DNA of 64,000 nt from an uncultured Lachnospiraceae bacterium (GCA_947626435.1 CANQSB010000006.1:62001-126000); one strand, 5' to 3'; shown: positions 17,336 through 26,087, numbered from the stretch's first letter. Translations and numbers: made by a program. The notes: generated from the letters alone by a model not told the origin.

Positions 17336-18265
17336 TTTGTTTTTGTACTCGTTGTTCAGCATTATCAGGTTCATTTCAAAATCCTGTCTGTCCTTTTGCC
17401 TCATTGTGGAAAGCATAAGCCCCGCAAACAGGGACTGTATCGCAGCAATATAGACGAATCCGCACACTATGAGGGTGGGGAAGCGCTCCACCAGTCCCGT
17501 CTCAAAGTATTCGCACAAAACAGGTACGAAAAACAGGGTCGAAGCTACGGCAAGAAGCGCCGCAACCCATGTGAAAAAGCGCATTGGCTTATAGTTTCTA
17601 TACAGCTTCGCTATGGTCATAAGCACTTTGAAGCCGTCGGAATAGGTGTTGAGCTTTGACTGGCTGCCTTCGGGACGGTCGCGGTACCGGATAATCACAT
17701 TTTCTACGCGCATATTTTTGTCTATGGCGTGTATGCTCATCTCTGTTTCTATTTCAAAGCCTTTGGACAATACGGGGAATGACTTTACAAATTGGTAGCT
17801 GAATGCCCTGTAGCCTGTCATTATGTCCCTTATGTTGCTTTTGAACATGCTGTTTATCGCGCCGCGCACGAGGGTGTTGCCGAAGTTGTGGAAAGGGCGT
17901 TTATTCTCTTCAAAGTATGATGAGGAGAGTCTGTCGCCTACTACCATGTCGGCGTTTCTTTTTAGGACTGCGTCGCAGAGTTTTCTTGCCTCATCTGCGG
18001 GATAGGTGTCGTCGCCGTCTGTCATTATATAGCATTGGGCGTCGATTTCCCTGAACATTCGACGGATGACGTTGCCTTTGCCTTGTTGGTATTCGTAGCG
18101 GACTACTGCGCCTGCTTTTTTTGCGATTTCGTCGGTGCCGTCCTTTGAGTTATTGTCGTAGACGTATATGACTGCTTCAGGCAGGGCGGCTTTGAAGTCT
18201 TTTACTACTTTTTCGATTGTTTTGCTTTCGTTGTAACAGGGGATAAGTACTGCTATCTCGTCCAT
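17324..18265 (-). CDS. Family 2 glycosyltransferase (DPM1/ArnC-like) with two membrane helices
   Basis: 313 residues. The GT-A domain starts AVLIPCYNESKTI, with the nucleotide-binding YDNNSKDGT and the metal-binding MTDGDDTYP. A QGKGNVIRRMF block is typical of polyprenyl-phosphate sugar transferases. Two C-terminal membrane helices (FFTWVAALLAVASTLFFVPVL; LIVCGFVYIAAIQSLFAGLM) place it at the membrane. It likely moves a sugar from a nucleotide donor to undecaprenyl phosphate for surface glycans. The 3' end overlaps the plus-strand gene by 12 bases. No glycan cluster is adjacent. Confidence 0.88.
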   Translation of the reverse strand: MDEIAVLIPCYNESKTIEKVVKDFKAALPEAVIYVYDNNSKDGTDEIAKKAGAVVRYEYQQGKGNVIRRMFREIDAQCYIMTDGDDTYPADEARKLCDAVLKRNADMVVGDRLSSSYFEENKRPFHNFGNTLVRGAINSMFKSNIRDIMTGYRAFSYQFVKSFPVLSKGFEIETEMSIHAIDKNMRVENVIIRYRDRPEGSQSKLNTYSDGFKVLMTIAKLYRNYKPMRFFTWVAALLAVASTLFFVPVLCEYFETGLVERFPTLIVCGFVYIAAIQSLFAGLMLSTMRQKDRQDFEMNLIMLNNEYKNKLNR

Positions 18266-18436
18266 CTGAGTCCTCGTTTCTGCGCGGGGGTGCGCCTTGA
18301 ATTGGTTTGTCTTTTTTGCCTTGTCTTTTGGGTTTTGTATTTATTATGCGTTATTTCTGATATGTTGAGTTTACCATATTTTGTTGATTTTATAAAGGGG
18401 GATTTGTAAGTTCTGTTTGTGTTTGTGAATTTTGCC

Positions 18437-18620
18437 GCCCGAACAGGGTCATACACCCCATTCAGACCCGCTTGCGCTTATGGGAGGCGTAGCGGACACT
18501 AAGCTCAATGGCGCTGTAAAAGGAGCTACGCTTTTACGCGTGCTACGTTCTTTGTAGCATATTTCGCTAAGTGCCGACGCCTCCCAACGGTCTTCATGGG
18601 GTGTATGACCCTGTTCGGGC
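18437..18620. repeat. 184-bp nested inverted-repeat element
   Basis: Perfect 25-base terminal arms (18437-18461 and 18596-18620, GCCCGAACAGGGTCATACACC...) enclose a second stem GGGAGGCGT/ACGCCTCCC (18482-18490, 18577-18585). Inside are two small hairpins, GTAAAAG/CTTTTAC and TGCTAC/GTAGCA. The whole could fold as a multi-branched RNA or cruciform. The 470-base space 18266-18735 holds nothing else I can support. Confidence 0.7.
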
Positions 18621-18735
18621 TACGTTATTGGCGTATGCTGTGCTGTATGTTGAAGGGCTTTGTTGTATTGTATTACGATTGTATGTTGTTATGCCTTACT
18701 GAGCGTAATGTGTGTATGATTGCCCATAGCCTTTG

Positions 18736-19236
18736 TTATTGTGTCGCTTTTTTGTTTCTGGCGCGGAGCTCTTTGAAAAAGGTTTTGAGCATTTGGGAAC
18801 ATTCTTCTTCACAGACTCCCTGAGTTATCTCTACTTGGTGATTGAATTCGGGCATATCAAGGATGTTTAGGATGGAACCTGCGCAGCCTGCTTTGGGGTT
18901 CATGCATGACATTACCACTTTGGGGATTCTTGCTTGGACGATTGCGCCTGCGCACATTTGGCATGGCTCGAGGGTTACGTAAAGCGTACAATCCTCTAAA
19001 CGCCAGTCGCCGATTATTTTACTTGCTTTGCGTATGGCTGTTATTTCGGCGTGGGATAGGGTGTTTTTGTCTGTGTTCCTGCGGTTGTAGCCGCGCCCTA
19101 TGATTTTGTCATCATGCACTATGACGCAGCCTATGGGCACTTCGCCGAGGGCGTATGCTTTTTTGGCCTGTCTGATTGCCTCACGCATGTATTTTTCATC
19201 AGGATTTTTTAGGTCTGTTGTCTTTAATTTTGGCAT
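18736..19236 (-). CDS. tadA: tRNA-specific adenosine(34) deaminase
   Basis: 166 residues. Converts A34 to inosine in tRNA-Arg(ACG). Zinc and catalytic residues are intact: H62-A-E64 (LSHAEITAI) and P91-C92..C95 (LEPCQMCAGA); the PIGCVIV strand and GCAGS follow as expected. The ATG at 19236 has GGAG nine bases upstream; an in-frame ATG at 19254 is possible but weakly supported. In many Firmicutes the SRP RNA gene follows tadA, but I do not see its GGAA-loop signature here. Confidence 0.92.
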   Translation of the reverse strand: MPKLKTTDLKNPDEKYMREAIRQAKKAYALGEVPIGCVIVHDDKIIGRGYNRRNTDKNTLSHAEITAIRKASKIIGDWRLEDCTLYVTLEPCQMCAGAIVQARIPKVVMSCMNPKAGCAGSILNILDMPEFNHQVEITQGVCEEECSQMLKTFFKELRARNKKATQ

Positions 19237-19338
19237 GTTTGTTTTCTCCGACATTTTTTATATATGTTCCGTAAGCATTTTAATTTTAGCACAGTTTTTT
19301 CATGAATGAAATCCCTGCTAAAAGGATAAAGAATGATA

Positions 19339-19647
19339 TCAGTAAAATGTATACCAAAAATCATACAAATCTTCTTCAAAAGGCGGCTGACACCCCACTA
19401 ATCCGGCTGTAGCATTGATGAGCATCTGCATATCAGATAGACCGCAATCAAGCAAGATCAAAAGACAAATATCGGCGGTCATAAACAGACCGCTGAAAAA
19501 ATCAAAAATTTTACACACTTTACTTGACAAACCCGTATCAGAATATATTGACTTTTCATAAAGCAAAGAGCTATGGAAAGCTTCGTCAGGTGTGATATAA
19601 CTGGGACAGCGCCATTTTCTTAATCTATGGCTTTCCCTTTTACGTTT
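19339..19647 (-). pseudogene. Possible gene remnant between tadA and the metal-exporter leader
   Basis: The minus strand is open for about 100 codons from a TAG at 19648-19650 to a stop at 19339. There is no ATG with a ribosome site; the best start is a TTG at 19566. The reading includes KWRCPSYITPDEAF and FFSGLFMTADICLLILLDCG, which looks protein-like but matches no family I know. It may be a 3' fragment of a lost gene or chance. Confidence 0.3.
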
Positions 19648-19732
19648 CTAACAAAGATTAGTCGCCACTATGCTTGAAATCAGCATATACATATGCTATA
19701 TTAAATTAAACTCTTTGCACTGCATAAAGCTA

Positions 19733-19830
19733 CAGTACAATCTGAGCAGACCGTGGCGCGGATAGCGCCTTGGAGTCGGGTCGCATACGCGGCAGCGGAT
19801 AGCCTCAACATCTGCGGGACAGTAATTGCT
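19733..19830 (+). promoter_or_regulatory. NiCo riboswitch aptamer (Ni2+/Co2+-sensing)
   Basis: The leader of the CDF gene carries the conserved blocks of the NiCo (czcD-leader) riboswitch in order: CTGAGCAG (19742-19749), a GC-rich hairpin, GTCGGGTCGC...GCGGCAGCGGAT, and ACATCTGCGGGACAGT (19808-19823). The closing stem pairs CAAT/CTG (19738-19744) with CAG/ATTG (19820-19828). I compared it from memory with the published crystallised aptamer, which shows the same order. The family senses cobalt and nickel and usually switches on CDF exporters, exactly the gene downstream. Confidence 0.82.
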
Positions 19831-19860
19831 AATACTGGTACGCGGGTGTTTCTTTTTTCC
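19809..19860 (+). terminator. Riboswitch-controlled intrinsic terminator
   Basis: CATCTGCGGGACAGTA (19809-19824) can pair with TACTGGTACGCGGGTG (19833-19848), leaving an 8-base loop and followed by TTTCTTTTTT. The 5' arm is the 3' half of the aptamer, so metal-bound aptamer and terminator are mutually exclusive: an ON switch. A second hairpin, GCGGGTGTTT with the downstream AAACACCCGC, overlaps the terminator 3' arm and could compete with it. Confidence 0.78.
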
Positions 19861-19931
19861 TTATTTTCCCTAAACACCCGCAAAATTAACGCAAAATAGC
19901 TTGCAGAAGCATCAGAAAGCGAGGTAAAAGT

Positions 19932-20816
19932 ATGGAAAACAACTACGAAAAATCCGCCATGAAGGTATCATTTGTAAGCATCGCCGCAAACACGATTCTT
20001 TCTATTTTTAAGCTGTTTGCAGGAATTTTTGCTAATTCGGGCGCAATGGTGAGCGATGCTATTCACTCCGCGTCAGACGTATTCAGCACCTTTGTCGTGA
20101 TTGTAGGCGTCAAGCTTTCAAGCAAAGCCTCCGACAAAGACCACCCATATGGACACGAGCGCCTTGAATGTGTGGCGGCAATCATCCTCGCCACGATACT
20201 GTGCGCCACAGGTTTAGGCATCGGTTGGACCTCCCTCTCAAACATACTTTCAGGCAATTACGAAATCCTCGAAATCCCCAAACGCTTAGCGCTGATTGCC
20301 GCCGTCATCTCAATACTGGTAAAGGAAGCCATGTACCAGTACACCCGCCTTGTCGCAAAGAAAATAGACTCAGGCGCGCTTATGGCGGACGCATGGCACC
20401 ACCGCTCCGACGCGCTCTCCTCAGTCGGCGCCTTCATCGGTATACTCGGCTCCCGACTGGGCTTTCCCATAATGGACTCATTGGCAAGCCTCGTGATATG
20501 CGTCTTTATCGAAAAAGCGTCCTACGACATCTTCATGGATGCCGTAGACAAAATGGTTGACAAAGCCTGCGACGAAGAAACCGAAACCCAGCTAAGAAAC
20601 TGCGCCATATCCCAACCCGGCGTATTAAACATAGACCTCCTGCGCACCCGCGTATTCGGCAACAAAATATACGTAGACATAGAAATAAGCGCCGACGGCA
20701 GCAAAACCCTGCGCGAAGCCCACTCCATCGCCGAATGCGTACACGACGCCATCGAACAAAACTTCACCAAAGTAAAACACATAATGGTACACGTAAACCC
20801 CGCCAAACAGGATTAA
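19932..20816 (+). CDS. Cation diffusion facilitator (Co/Ni/Zn exporter, CzcD type)
   Basis: 294 residues, typical CDF. Four N-terminal and two later membrane helices; the metal site is D42-x2-H45-x3-D49 (SDAIHSASD) in helix 2 and the HHRSD block (156-160) in helix 5. The HPYGHER loop (71-77) and a cytoplasmic C-terminal domain (about 205-290) are present. It exports divalent metals in exchange for protons. The NiCo riboswitch and terminator upstream indicate cobalt/nickel as the relevant inducers. GAGGT precedes the ATG. It appears monocistronic. Confidence 0.92.
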   Translation: MENNYEKSAMKVSFVSIAANTILSIFKLFAGIFANSGAMVSDAIHSASDVFSTFVVIVGVKLSSKASDKDHPYGHERLECVAAIILATILCATGLGIGWTSLSNILSGNYEILEIPKRLALIAAVISILVKEAMYQYTRLVAKKIDSGALMADAWHHRSDALSSVGAFIGILGSRLGFPIMDSLASLVICVFIEKASYDIFMDAVDKMVDKACDEETETQLRNCAISQPGVLNIDLLRTRVFGNKIYVDIEISADGSKTLREAHSIAECVHDAIEQNFTKVKHIMVHVNPAKQD

Positions 20817-20837
20817 AAACTTTTTCCCTCCCCTTTA

Positions 20838-20866
20838 TTGACTTGTACAAAATAGACTGCTAAAAT
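20838..20866 (+). promoter_or_regulatory. Sigma-A-type promoter
   Basis: TTGACT (20838-20843), 17-base spacer, TAAAAT (20861-20866), about 36 bases before the ATG of the TSCPD gene. Confidence 0.6.
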
Positions 20867-20902
20867 TCTATATAAATATAATCTTATAGGAGGAACCCCA
20901 CA

Positions 20903-21151
20903 ATGAAATACAAAACCAACGGCACCTGCTCAACCATGATCGATTTAGACATAGACGGCGACGTCATACGCTCAGTAGCATTCACAAACGGCTGCAACGG
21001 CAACCTCCAAGGCATCTCAAGCCTTGTCAGAGGCATGAAAGTCGACGACGCGATAAATAAACTAAAAGGCATAAAATGCGGCTTCAAAAGCACCTCCTGC
21101 CCCGACCAGCTCGCCCGAGCACTCGAAGCTTACAAAGCAGGCGAACATTAA
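20903..21151 (+). CDS. TSCPD domain protein (TIGR03905-like)
   Basis: 82 residues. Conserved GTCSTMIDLDIDGDVI at the start, FTNGCNGNLQGISSLVRGM in the middle, and the eponymous TSCPDQLARAL at the end, with four well-placed cysteines that could bind metal. A stand-alone TSCPD domain is also found at the end of some ribonucleotide reductases; the function of the solo form is not known. AGGAGG lies nine bases before the ATG and a clear sigma-A promoter precedes it. murG follows after 66 bases on the same strand. Confidence 0.85.
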   Translation: MKYKTNGTCSTMIDLDIDGDVIRSVAFTNGCNGNLQGISSLVRGMKVDDAINKLKGIKCGFKSTSCPDQLARALEAYKAGEH

Positions 21152-21217
21152 TAAATGCGCGAATATATTATTAGTAAAATACGCATTATAAATTTAAAGA
21201 AGCGGAGGCTTTAAATT

Positions 21218-22291
21218 ATGAAACGCATTGTCTTTACAGGAGGCGGCACCGCAGGACATGTCACGCCTAATATCGCGCTTTTTCCAAAGCTTAAAGAACT
21301 TGGCTATGATATACATTACATCGGCTCATATGAGGGAATAGAAAAGAAGCTGATAGAGGATTACCGCATTCCGTATTACGGTATCTCCACGGGCAAGCTC
21401 AGAAGATATTTCGACCCCAAAAATTTCAGTGACCCCTTCCGCGTCATCAAGGGCTTTACGGAGGCAAAAAAAATTCTTAAGACCCTTAAGCCCGATGTTG
21501 TTTTCAGCAAAGGCGGATTTGTGAGCGTACCTGTAGTGCGAGCGGCAGCTTCCTTAAAAATCCCCTGCATCATACACGAATCGGACATGACGCCCGGACT
21601 TGCAAACAAGCTATGCATACCCGTAGCGACAAAAATCTGTTGTAATTTCCCTGAAACATTAAATAATCTACCAAAGGACAAGGCAGTCCTCACAGGCTCA
21701 CCGGTACGCGAGGAGCTTTCACGCGGCAGTCGTGAGCGCGGAATAGAAATGTGCGGTTTCAATAACAGCAAGCCCGTTATCATGGTTATCGGCGGAAGCC
21801 TCGGAGCGGCAGGCATAAATACACTCGTGCGGGAGGCGCTGAACCAGCTTCTTGCAGACTATCAAATAGTGCATATCTGCGGGAAAGAAAAGATTGACAA
21901 TTTACTTTTGAACAAAGAGGGCTATAAACAATTTGAATATGTAAAGGACGACCTGAAGCACTTATTTGCCATGGCAGATATCGTGATTTCACGTGCGGGT
22001 GCAAATGCTATCTGCGAGCTTTTGATGCTTAGAAAACCCGCGCTTTTAATACCTCTCCCCACACATGCAAGCCGCGGGGACCAGATTTTAAACGCACAGA
22101 GCTTCGAATCTCAAGGCTTCGCAATGGTGGCGGACGAAGAATATCTCACAGGGGCTACATTGGTGGAAAAAGTACACGAGCTTTATTTCACGCGCCAGTC
22201 ATATATAGACGCAATGCAGAACAGCAGCCAGAGAAATTCCATTGACACAATAATCAATCTCATAGAAAACGCGGCAAACGGCAGGGCTTAG
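21218..22291 (+). CDS. murG: UDP-GlcNAc:lipid I N-acetylglucosamine transferase
   Basis: 357 residues, a GT28 enzyme that makes lipid II at the inner face of the membrane. Signatures: GGGTAGHVTPNIAL glycine-rich loop (about 8-20), HESDMTPGLANK, GGSLGAAGIN at the start of the C-terminal domain, and SRAGANAICELL with the UDP-binding PLP loop. GGAGG lies nine bases upstream. It is an isolated murG outside a division/cell-wall cluster, as seen in several Clostridia that have a second homologue. A 9-bp hairpin overlaps the stop codon. Confidence 0.9.
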   Translation: MKRIVFTGGGTAGHVTPNIALFPKLKELGYDIHYIGSYEGIEKKLIEDYRIPYYGISTGKLRRYFDPKNFSDPFRVIKGFTEAKKILKTLKPDVVFSKGGFVSVPVVRAAASLKIPCIIHESDMTPGLANKLCIPVATKICCNFPETLNNLPKDKAVLTGSPVREELSRGSRERGIEMCGFNNSKPVIMVIGGSLGAAGINTLVREALNQLLADYQIVHICGKEKIDNLLLNKEGYKQFEYVKDDLKHLFAMADIVISRAGANAICELLMLRKPALLIPLPTHASRGDQILNAQSFESQGFAMVADEEYLTGATLVEKVHELYFTRQSYIDAMQNSSQRNSIDTIINLIENAANGRA

Positions 22292-22302
22292 CACCCTGCC
22301 GT
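22278..22302 (+). terminator. Weak terminator hairpin at the murG stop
   Basis: ACGGCAGGG (22278-22286) pairs with CCCTGCCGT (22294-22302) across a 7-base loop containing the TAG. There is no real U tract, so this is tentative. Confidence 0.35.
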
Positions 22303-22317
22303 CTGTACATACATGTA

Positions 22318-22737
22318 TTATGAATTAAGCATATCTCTCACTTTATCAATATCTTCATCCTTTATTATTTCCGGATTTCCCGGGCTCATGACAAATGACT
22401 GATTATCGTCCTTATACCGCGGTATTAAATGCATGTGAAAGTGGAATACCGTCTGACCCGCCACTTCATTATTATTCTGAATAATATTGAAGCCGTCACA
22501 GCCAAGCTTTTCACACATATGATTAGCCATCTTTTTGGCAAGCGGCATCACCTTTGAGGCGGTATTGTCGTCAAGCTCGTACAGATTTTTATAATGGTTC
22601 TTGGGCAGTATAAGGGCATGTCCCCTTGTTGCGGGATTTAAGTCAAGTATTATCCTGAAATCATCATCCTCATAGATTGTTCTCGACGGTATCTCCCCAT
22701 TTGCGATTTTGCAGAAAATACAGTTTTCGTCTCTCAT
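22318..22737 (-). CDS. HIT-family nucleotide hydrolase (HinT-like)
   Basis: 139 residues. Short-chain nucleotidyl hydrolase/transferase that cleaves adenosine phosphoramidates. The start NCIFCKIANGEIPS has the Cys pair common in bacterial HIT proteins. The catalytic HIT triad is HFHMHLIPR near residue 98-106. It lies downstream of the flavodoxin-SCP2 and rhomboid genes on the same strand and converges with murG. Confidence 0.92.
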   Translation of the reverse strand: MRDENCIFCKIANGEIPSRTIYEDDDFRIILDLNPATRGHALILPKNHYKNLYELDDNTASKVMPLAKKMANHMCEKLGCDGFNIIQNNNEVAGQTVFHFHMHLIPRYKDDNQSFVMSPGNPEIIKDEDIDKVRDMLNS

Positions 22738-22797
22738 AGTCTTTTTACCTCTTTTCTTCAGCGCCCACAGCGCAAATTTTATTTTTACAAAAATTCC

Positions 22798-23787
22798 TCA
22801 AATAAACGCAAACAACAAATCAAGCGTCCGCAGCACCTTAAAGTCGCCTTTCATTTTCATATCGCCCGACATAAACGCCCTCTGGAAAGTCATGCGTCCC
22901 TGGGTAATGTCATTCATTATGTCCGAAGAAATCTGCATTTCCACATCTGCGTTTTCGACATCTCCATAATAGCATTCCATATCAGTACGGTCAACCTTTA
23001 CGATAAGCGGATTCCTCGCGCCCGCAATGACAAATTTATACACAGCGCTAAAGCCTGCCTGCGGACGAAAATGCGTCTTAAAATCCCTCAAAAACAGCGT
23101 GTCATCAGGCTCCTTTTCATTGAGAAGGTTTTTGAACATACTCGCAAGCTCCTGAATATCCTCCTTTTGCTTCTGCACATACAAATCATCGCTTGCAAGC
23201 TCTGAAAGCTGCGCTGCCTCCTGCGGTGTAAGGTTAAGCCCTGATGTAAACGATACCTTCTGCTTGACCGCCTGATTACTGCAAGGAAAAACCGCCGTTT
23301 TCTGATTGATAGAGCGGTATAAATCCTCTGTACGCTTTTCTATGACACGCGAATAGCCAATATTTTCCTCAAGCTCGGATACATCCGCGATATAGCCGCA
23401 TATACCGGTGCATGGCAGTCCGCCCAGTATTTCCCAAGCCTCAATAATGCTCGTCATGGCATCGCGTTCCCCGTATGTAGTTGACATGACTATAGGGCAC
23501 ATATATATGCCCGAGATTTTTTCCTTATCACCGTACAGCCAGCACGCGTCGAGAAACTGCTGCATATACCCGCCTATACCGTACCACTCGACCGTCGTCG
23601 CAAGCACAGCGCCGTCAGCGTCTTTCAGGGTCTGCGGCAGCGTGACAATATTATTTTTGTACTCATAAAGGTCATAGCGCTCCACATTGACATTGAGCTC
23701 CCTTAAGACCTCCTGTATGCTGTTTAACACATACAGCGTAGGGTCGCCTATAAGCCCCCTGCCGCCGTAATAAATGTTTATTTTCAC
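22798..23787 (-). CDS. Flavodoxin-fold reductase fused to an SCP2 sterol-carrier-like domain
   Basis: 329 residues. Residues 1-180 form a flavodoxin-like fold: an IYYGGRGLIGDPT phosphate loop, VLATTVEWYGIGGYMQQFLDA, and VMSTTYGERDA for flavin or NADPH binding. From about 225, the SCP2-like lipid-binding domain runs through RTDMECYYGDVENADVEMQI to MSGDMKMKGDFKVLRTL. This fusion recurs in Clostridia; the substrate is unknown, possibly a hydrophobic electron acceptor. The ATG overlaps the stop of the rhomboid gene (ATGA, 23784-23787), so the two are co-translated. Confidence 0.8.
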   Translation of the reverse strand: MKINIYYGGRGLIGDPTLYVLNSIQEVLRELNVNVERYDLYEYKNNIVTLPQTLKDADGAVLATTVEWYGIGGYMQQFLDACWLYGDKEKISGIYMCPIVMSTTYGERDAMTSIIEAWEILGGLPCTGICGYIADVSELEENIGYSRVIEKRTEDLYRSINQKTAVFPCSNQAVKQKVSFTSGLNLTPQEAAQLSELASDDLYVQKQKEDIQELASMFKNLLNEKEPDDTLFLRDFKTHFRPQAGFSAVYKFVIAGARNPLIVKVDRTDMECYYGDVENADVEMQISSDIMNDITQGRMTFQRAFMSGDMKMKGDFKVLRTLDLLFAFI

Positions 23788-24380
23788 AGATTACCCCTCC
23801 CCCTCCTAGCAAGATACATTATCAGCATTGTCAAAAATCCGCACACCAAGCCGCCTATATGCGCCGCGTTGTCCGTCGTCGTAGACTGCACGCCCGTATA
23901 TATCATATAGCATATTCCCAGAATTATTCTGCCAAGCGAAACCGCGCCGTACCTGCCATGATTTACCAGCACCAGCACGAGGAGCGCTCCTATAAGACCG
24001 GAAATAGCGCCGCTTGCGCCGACCGAACGGTACTCCTGCGCCGACATTACCATATATGTAAGCGAAAAAAGGCTGCCTCCCAAGCCCGAAACGAGATAAA
24101 GCACTGCAAACCGCAGATGACCTATCTCACGCTCAAGCATCTCGCCAAGCCCTACCGCAAAGAGCATATTTCCGATTATATGTGCCGCATCCGCATGTAA
24201 AAAAGTGCATGTTATCAGCCTGTAAAACTCACCGTCGCTGATTACTGCCCTGGCGTAAAGGCTGCCCATGTCATAGACCGCATCTCCCACCTTTATATAC
24301 AAAATATACGCCGCGGCATTGATGACAAATAAAATCAGCGTCACACAATAGTTTTTCCAGTTTTCCGTATTTGATGACAA
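23784..24380 (-). CDS. Rhomboid-family intramembrane serine protease
   Basis: 198 residues with six predicted membrane helices. The catalytic Ser is in GASGAISG and the catalytic His in AHIGGLVCGF; the HADAAHIIGNMLFAVGLGEMLE block is the usual second helix. Rhomboids cut substrates inside the membrane. The start is TTG at 24380 with GGAGG nine bases upstream; no closer ATG exists. It is coupled by ATGA to the flavodoxin-SCP2 gene, which could hint at a shared membrane substrate. Confidence 0.88.
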   Translation of the reverse strand: MSSNTENWKNYCVTLILFVINAAAYILYIKVGDAVYDMGSLYARAVISDGEFYRLITCTFLHADAAHIIGNMLFAVGLGEMLEREIGHLRFAVLYLVSGLGGSLFSLTYMVMSAQEYRSVGASGAISGLIGALLVLVLVNHGRYGAVSLGRIILGICYMIYTGVQSTTTDNAAHIGGLVCGFLTMLIMYLARRGRGNL

Positions 24381-24421
24381 TAAAATCAGCCTCCGGTCTG
24401 TAATGTATCAGTGGTGCTTTG

Positions 24422-25168
24422 CTACAGCAAACGGTTCGTCCACATATAACCCATGCCATAGACCGTCTTTATGTAATCGCCCGCGTCAAGCTTGGCGCGT
24501 AAGGCCATGACGGTATTGACAAGCGCGTTCTCGTCCGTCTGTATGCCCGTCTCCGCCCTCATGCGCTCCATTAAAGCCGCCTTTTTTAAGACTACTCCAT
24601 TATTCTCAACGAGGATTTTAAGAAGTCCCTGCTCTATCCGGCTCAACGAAACAGCCTCACCAAAGCAGCGAAACTCCTGCTTGTCAAAATCAAAAATGTA
24701 TTTGTCAATAGCCACCATATGCTCGCCGCGCGTACCCTTTTCAGAGGCAGACCCTATCGCGTCAAAACGCCTGCTCGCCTCCAAATTATACATATGCTTG
24801 TGCCTTTTTAGCAGCGTCGCCACCCGCGCCTTAAGCGCCGCGGTGCTAAACGGTTTTGAAACGCAGTCATCCGCGCCATGCATATATGCCGTAACGCTGT
24901 CCTCTATATATTCATTCGGCACAAGCACTATTATGCCTACATCACTCTTTTCACCATAATAGCTCCTTATGCTCTCTATAAAATCTATGCTGTTTCCATC
25001 GGGCATGATTTCATCAAGTATCACTACGCGAAAATCCGTCTGATATGCCAGAGAGAGCGCCGACTCTATGCTGCCACATGTGACTGCCGTTGTTTCGTCG
25101 TCAGAAAACGCGCCGCAAAGCTTTTCGGCAAGCACAAAGTCCTCCTCTGCAATAAGAATTTTTTCCAT
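24422..25168 (-). CDS. OmpR-family response regulator, orphan
   Basis: 248 residues. Receiver domain (1-125) with acidic AEED, phospho-acceptor Asp in VVILDEIMPDG, and SKPF lysine. The winged-helix effector domain (about 150-245) ends VNTVMALRAKLDAGDYIKTVYGMGYMW, the usual wing. There is no histidine kinase next to it. A GGGG-type ribosome site precedes the ATG. It is located upstream of the rhomboid gene, separated by about 40 bases, so it might lead the same unit. Confidence 0.88.
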   Translation of the reverse strand: MEKILIAEEDFVLAEKLCGAFSDDETTAVTCGSIESALSLAYQTDFRVVILDEIMPDGNSIDFIESIRSYYGEKSDVGIIVLVPNEYIEDSVTAYMHGADDCVSKPFSTAALKARVATLLKRHKHMYNLEASRRFDAIGSASEKGTRGEHMVAIDKYIFDFDKQEFRCFGEAVSLSRIEQGLLKILVENNGVVLKKAALMERMRAETGIQTDENALVNTVMALRAKLDAGDYIKTVYGMGYMWTNRLL

Positions 25169-25285
25169 TGCGCCTTATCCCCTTCATGTTTTATATCCAT
25201 TACCCGCAAACCTTATTCCCTATATAATAGGCTAGTATTTTTATGCCAATTTGTCAAGCAGTAAGTTTTATCGCCGCCCAAAAGC

Positions 25286-25810
25286 TCAGCTCATATACAG
25301 CGCAATCACCACGCTCGCCGCTATTCCCGCGAATGTCGACAAAAGCGCGCCCGCAAGCGTCCAACGCGCTTTTGACACCTTTGCCGCCATGAAATACACT
25401 GACATTGTGTAAAATACCGTCTCCGTACTTGCCAGCGCAAGCGAAGTCGCAAGCCCCGCAAACGAGTCCGTACCGTACTGCTTATATATGTCAAGCGCAA
25501 GCCCCGTCGCCGCAGAAGCCGAAAAGAGCTTCACCGTAAAAAGCGATATAAGCTCCTTTGGAAAGTCCGCTATCAACCCGCCCAAGAGCTTTCCGACCAT
25601 CCCACAGAAAAAGTCCAAAAAGCCCGACGCTCTCAACACTCCCACAGCTATCATCAAACCTATCAGCGTCGGCACAATTCCCATTACGGTCTTCATACCC
25701 TCCTTTGCGCCTTTTGTAAAGCTCTGGTATATGTCCTTTTTTTGCGAAATGCCCATTGCGACTATGTAAAATATCAGCGCCGGGATAAGCATATTTGAAA
25801 TTTCTGCCAT
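25286..25810 (-). CDS. spmB: Spore maturation protein B-like membrane protein
   Basis: 174 residues. Nucleoside-recognition (Gate) domain membrane protein: LIPALIFYIVAMGIS, GIVPTLIGLMIAVGVLRASGFLD, then the conserved SASAATGLALDIYKQYGTDS and ASTETVFYTMSVYF. SpmA/SpmB act in spore-core dehydration in Bacillus. SpmA is usually next door but is absent here. The ATG at 25810 gives the usual start; a GTG at 25822 is possible. No good ribosome site is visible for either. Confidence 0.82.
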   Translation of the reverse strand: MAEISNMLIPALIFYIVAMGISQKKDIYQSFTKGAKEGMKTVMGIVPTLIGLMIAVGVLRASGFLDFFCGMVGKLLGGLIADFPKELISLFTVKLFSASAATGLALDIYKQYGTDSFAGLATSLALASTETVFYTMSVYFMAAKVSKARWTLAGALLSTFAGIAASVVIALYMS

Positions 25811-26087
25811 AATCCGCACCATGCCGCGCCAAGGCGTCTAAAGCCAAATGGATGTAACGCCTTGGTTTGCGTTTCCTGATTAATGCTTATCTAATATATA
25901 TTCTGTCGCGTTTTTCTTTATGATTTTGCGCCGCCTGCAAATAAGCGCCTTTATTTGGTACCATTTTCCTATATATATTTCCACTATCCAATGCTATACT
26001 TTCTGTATTGTGTTTTTGTCATATTTTGTCATATGCTGTCATAGCAATTCAAGTCTATCGGCGCATCAGGAATGGAGGATTTCTAAA

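Noticed and set aside
18437-18735. SRP RNA gene next to tadA
   Set aside because: That linkage is common in Firmicutes and the region has a long stem, but the conserved GGAA tetraloop and AGCA loop of SRP RNA are missing on either strand.
25920-26087. N-terminal extension of the LytTR regulator
   Set aside because: The ribosome site sits just before the ATG at 26088; the upstream codons have no ribosome site and unlike composition.
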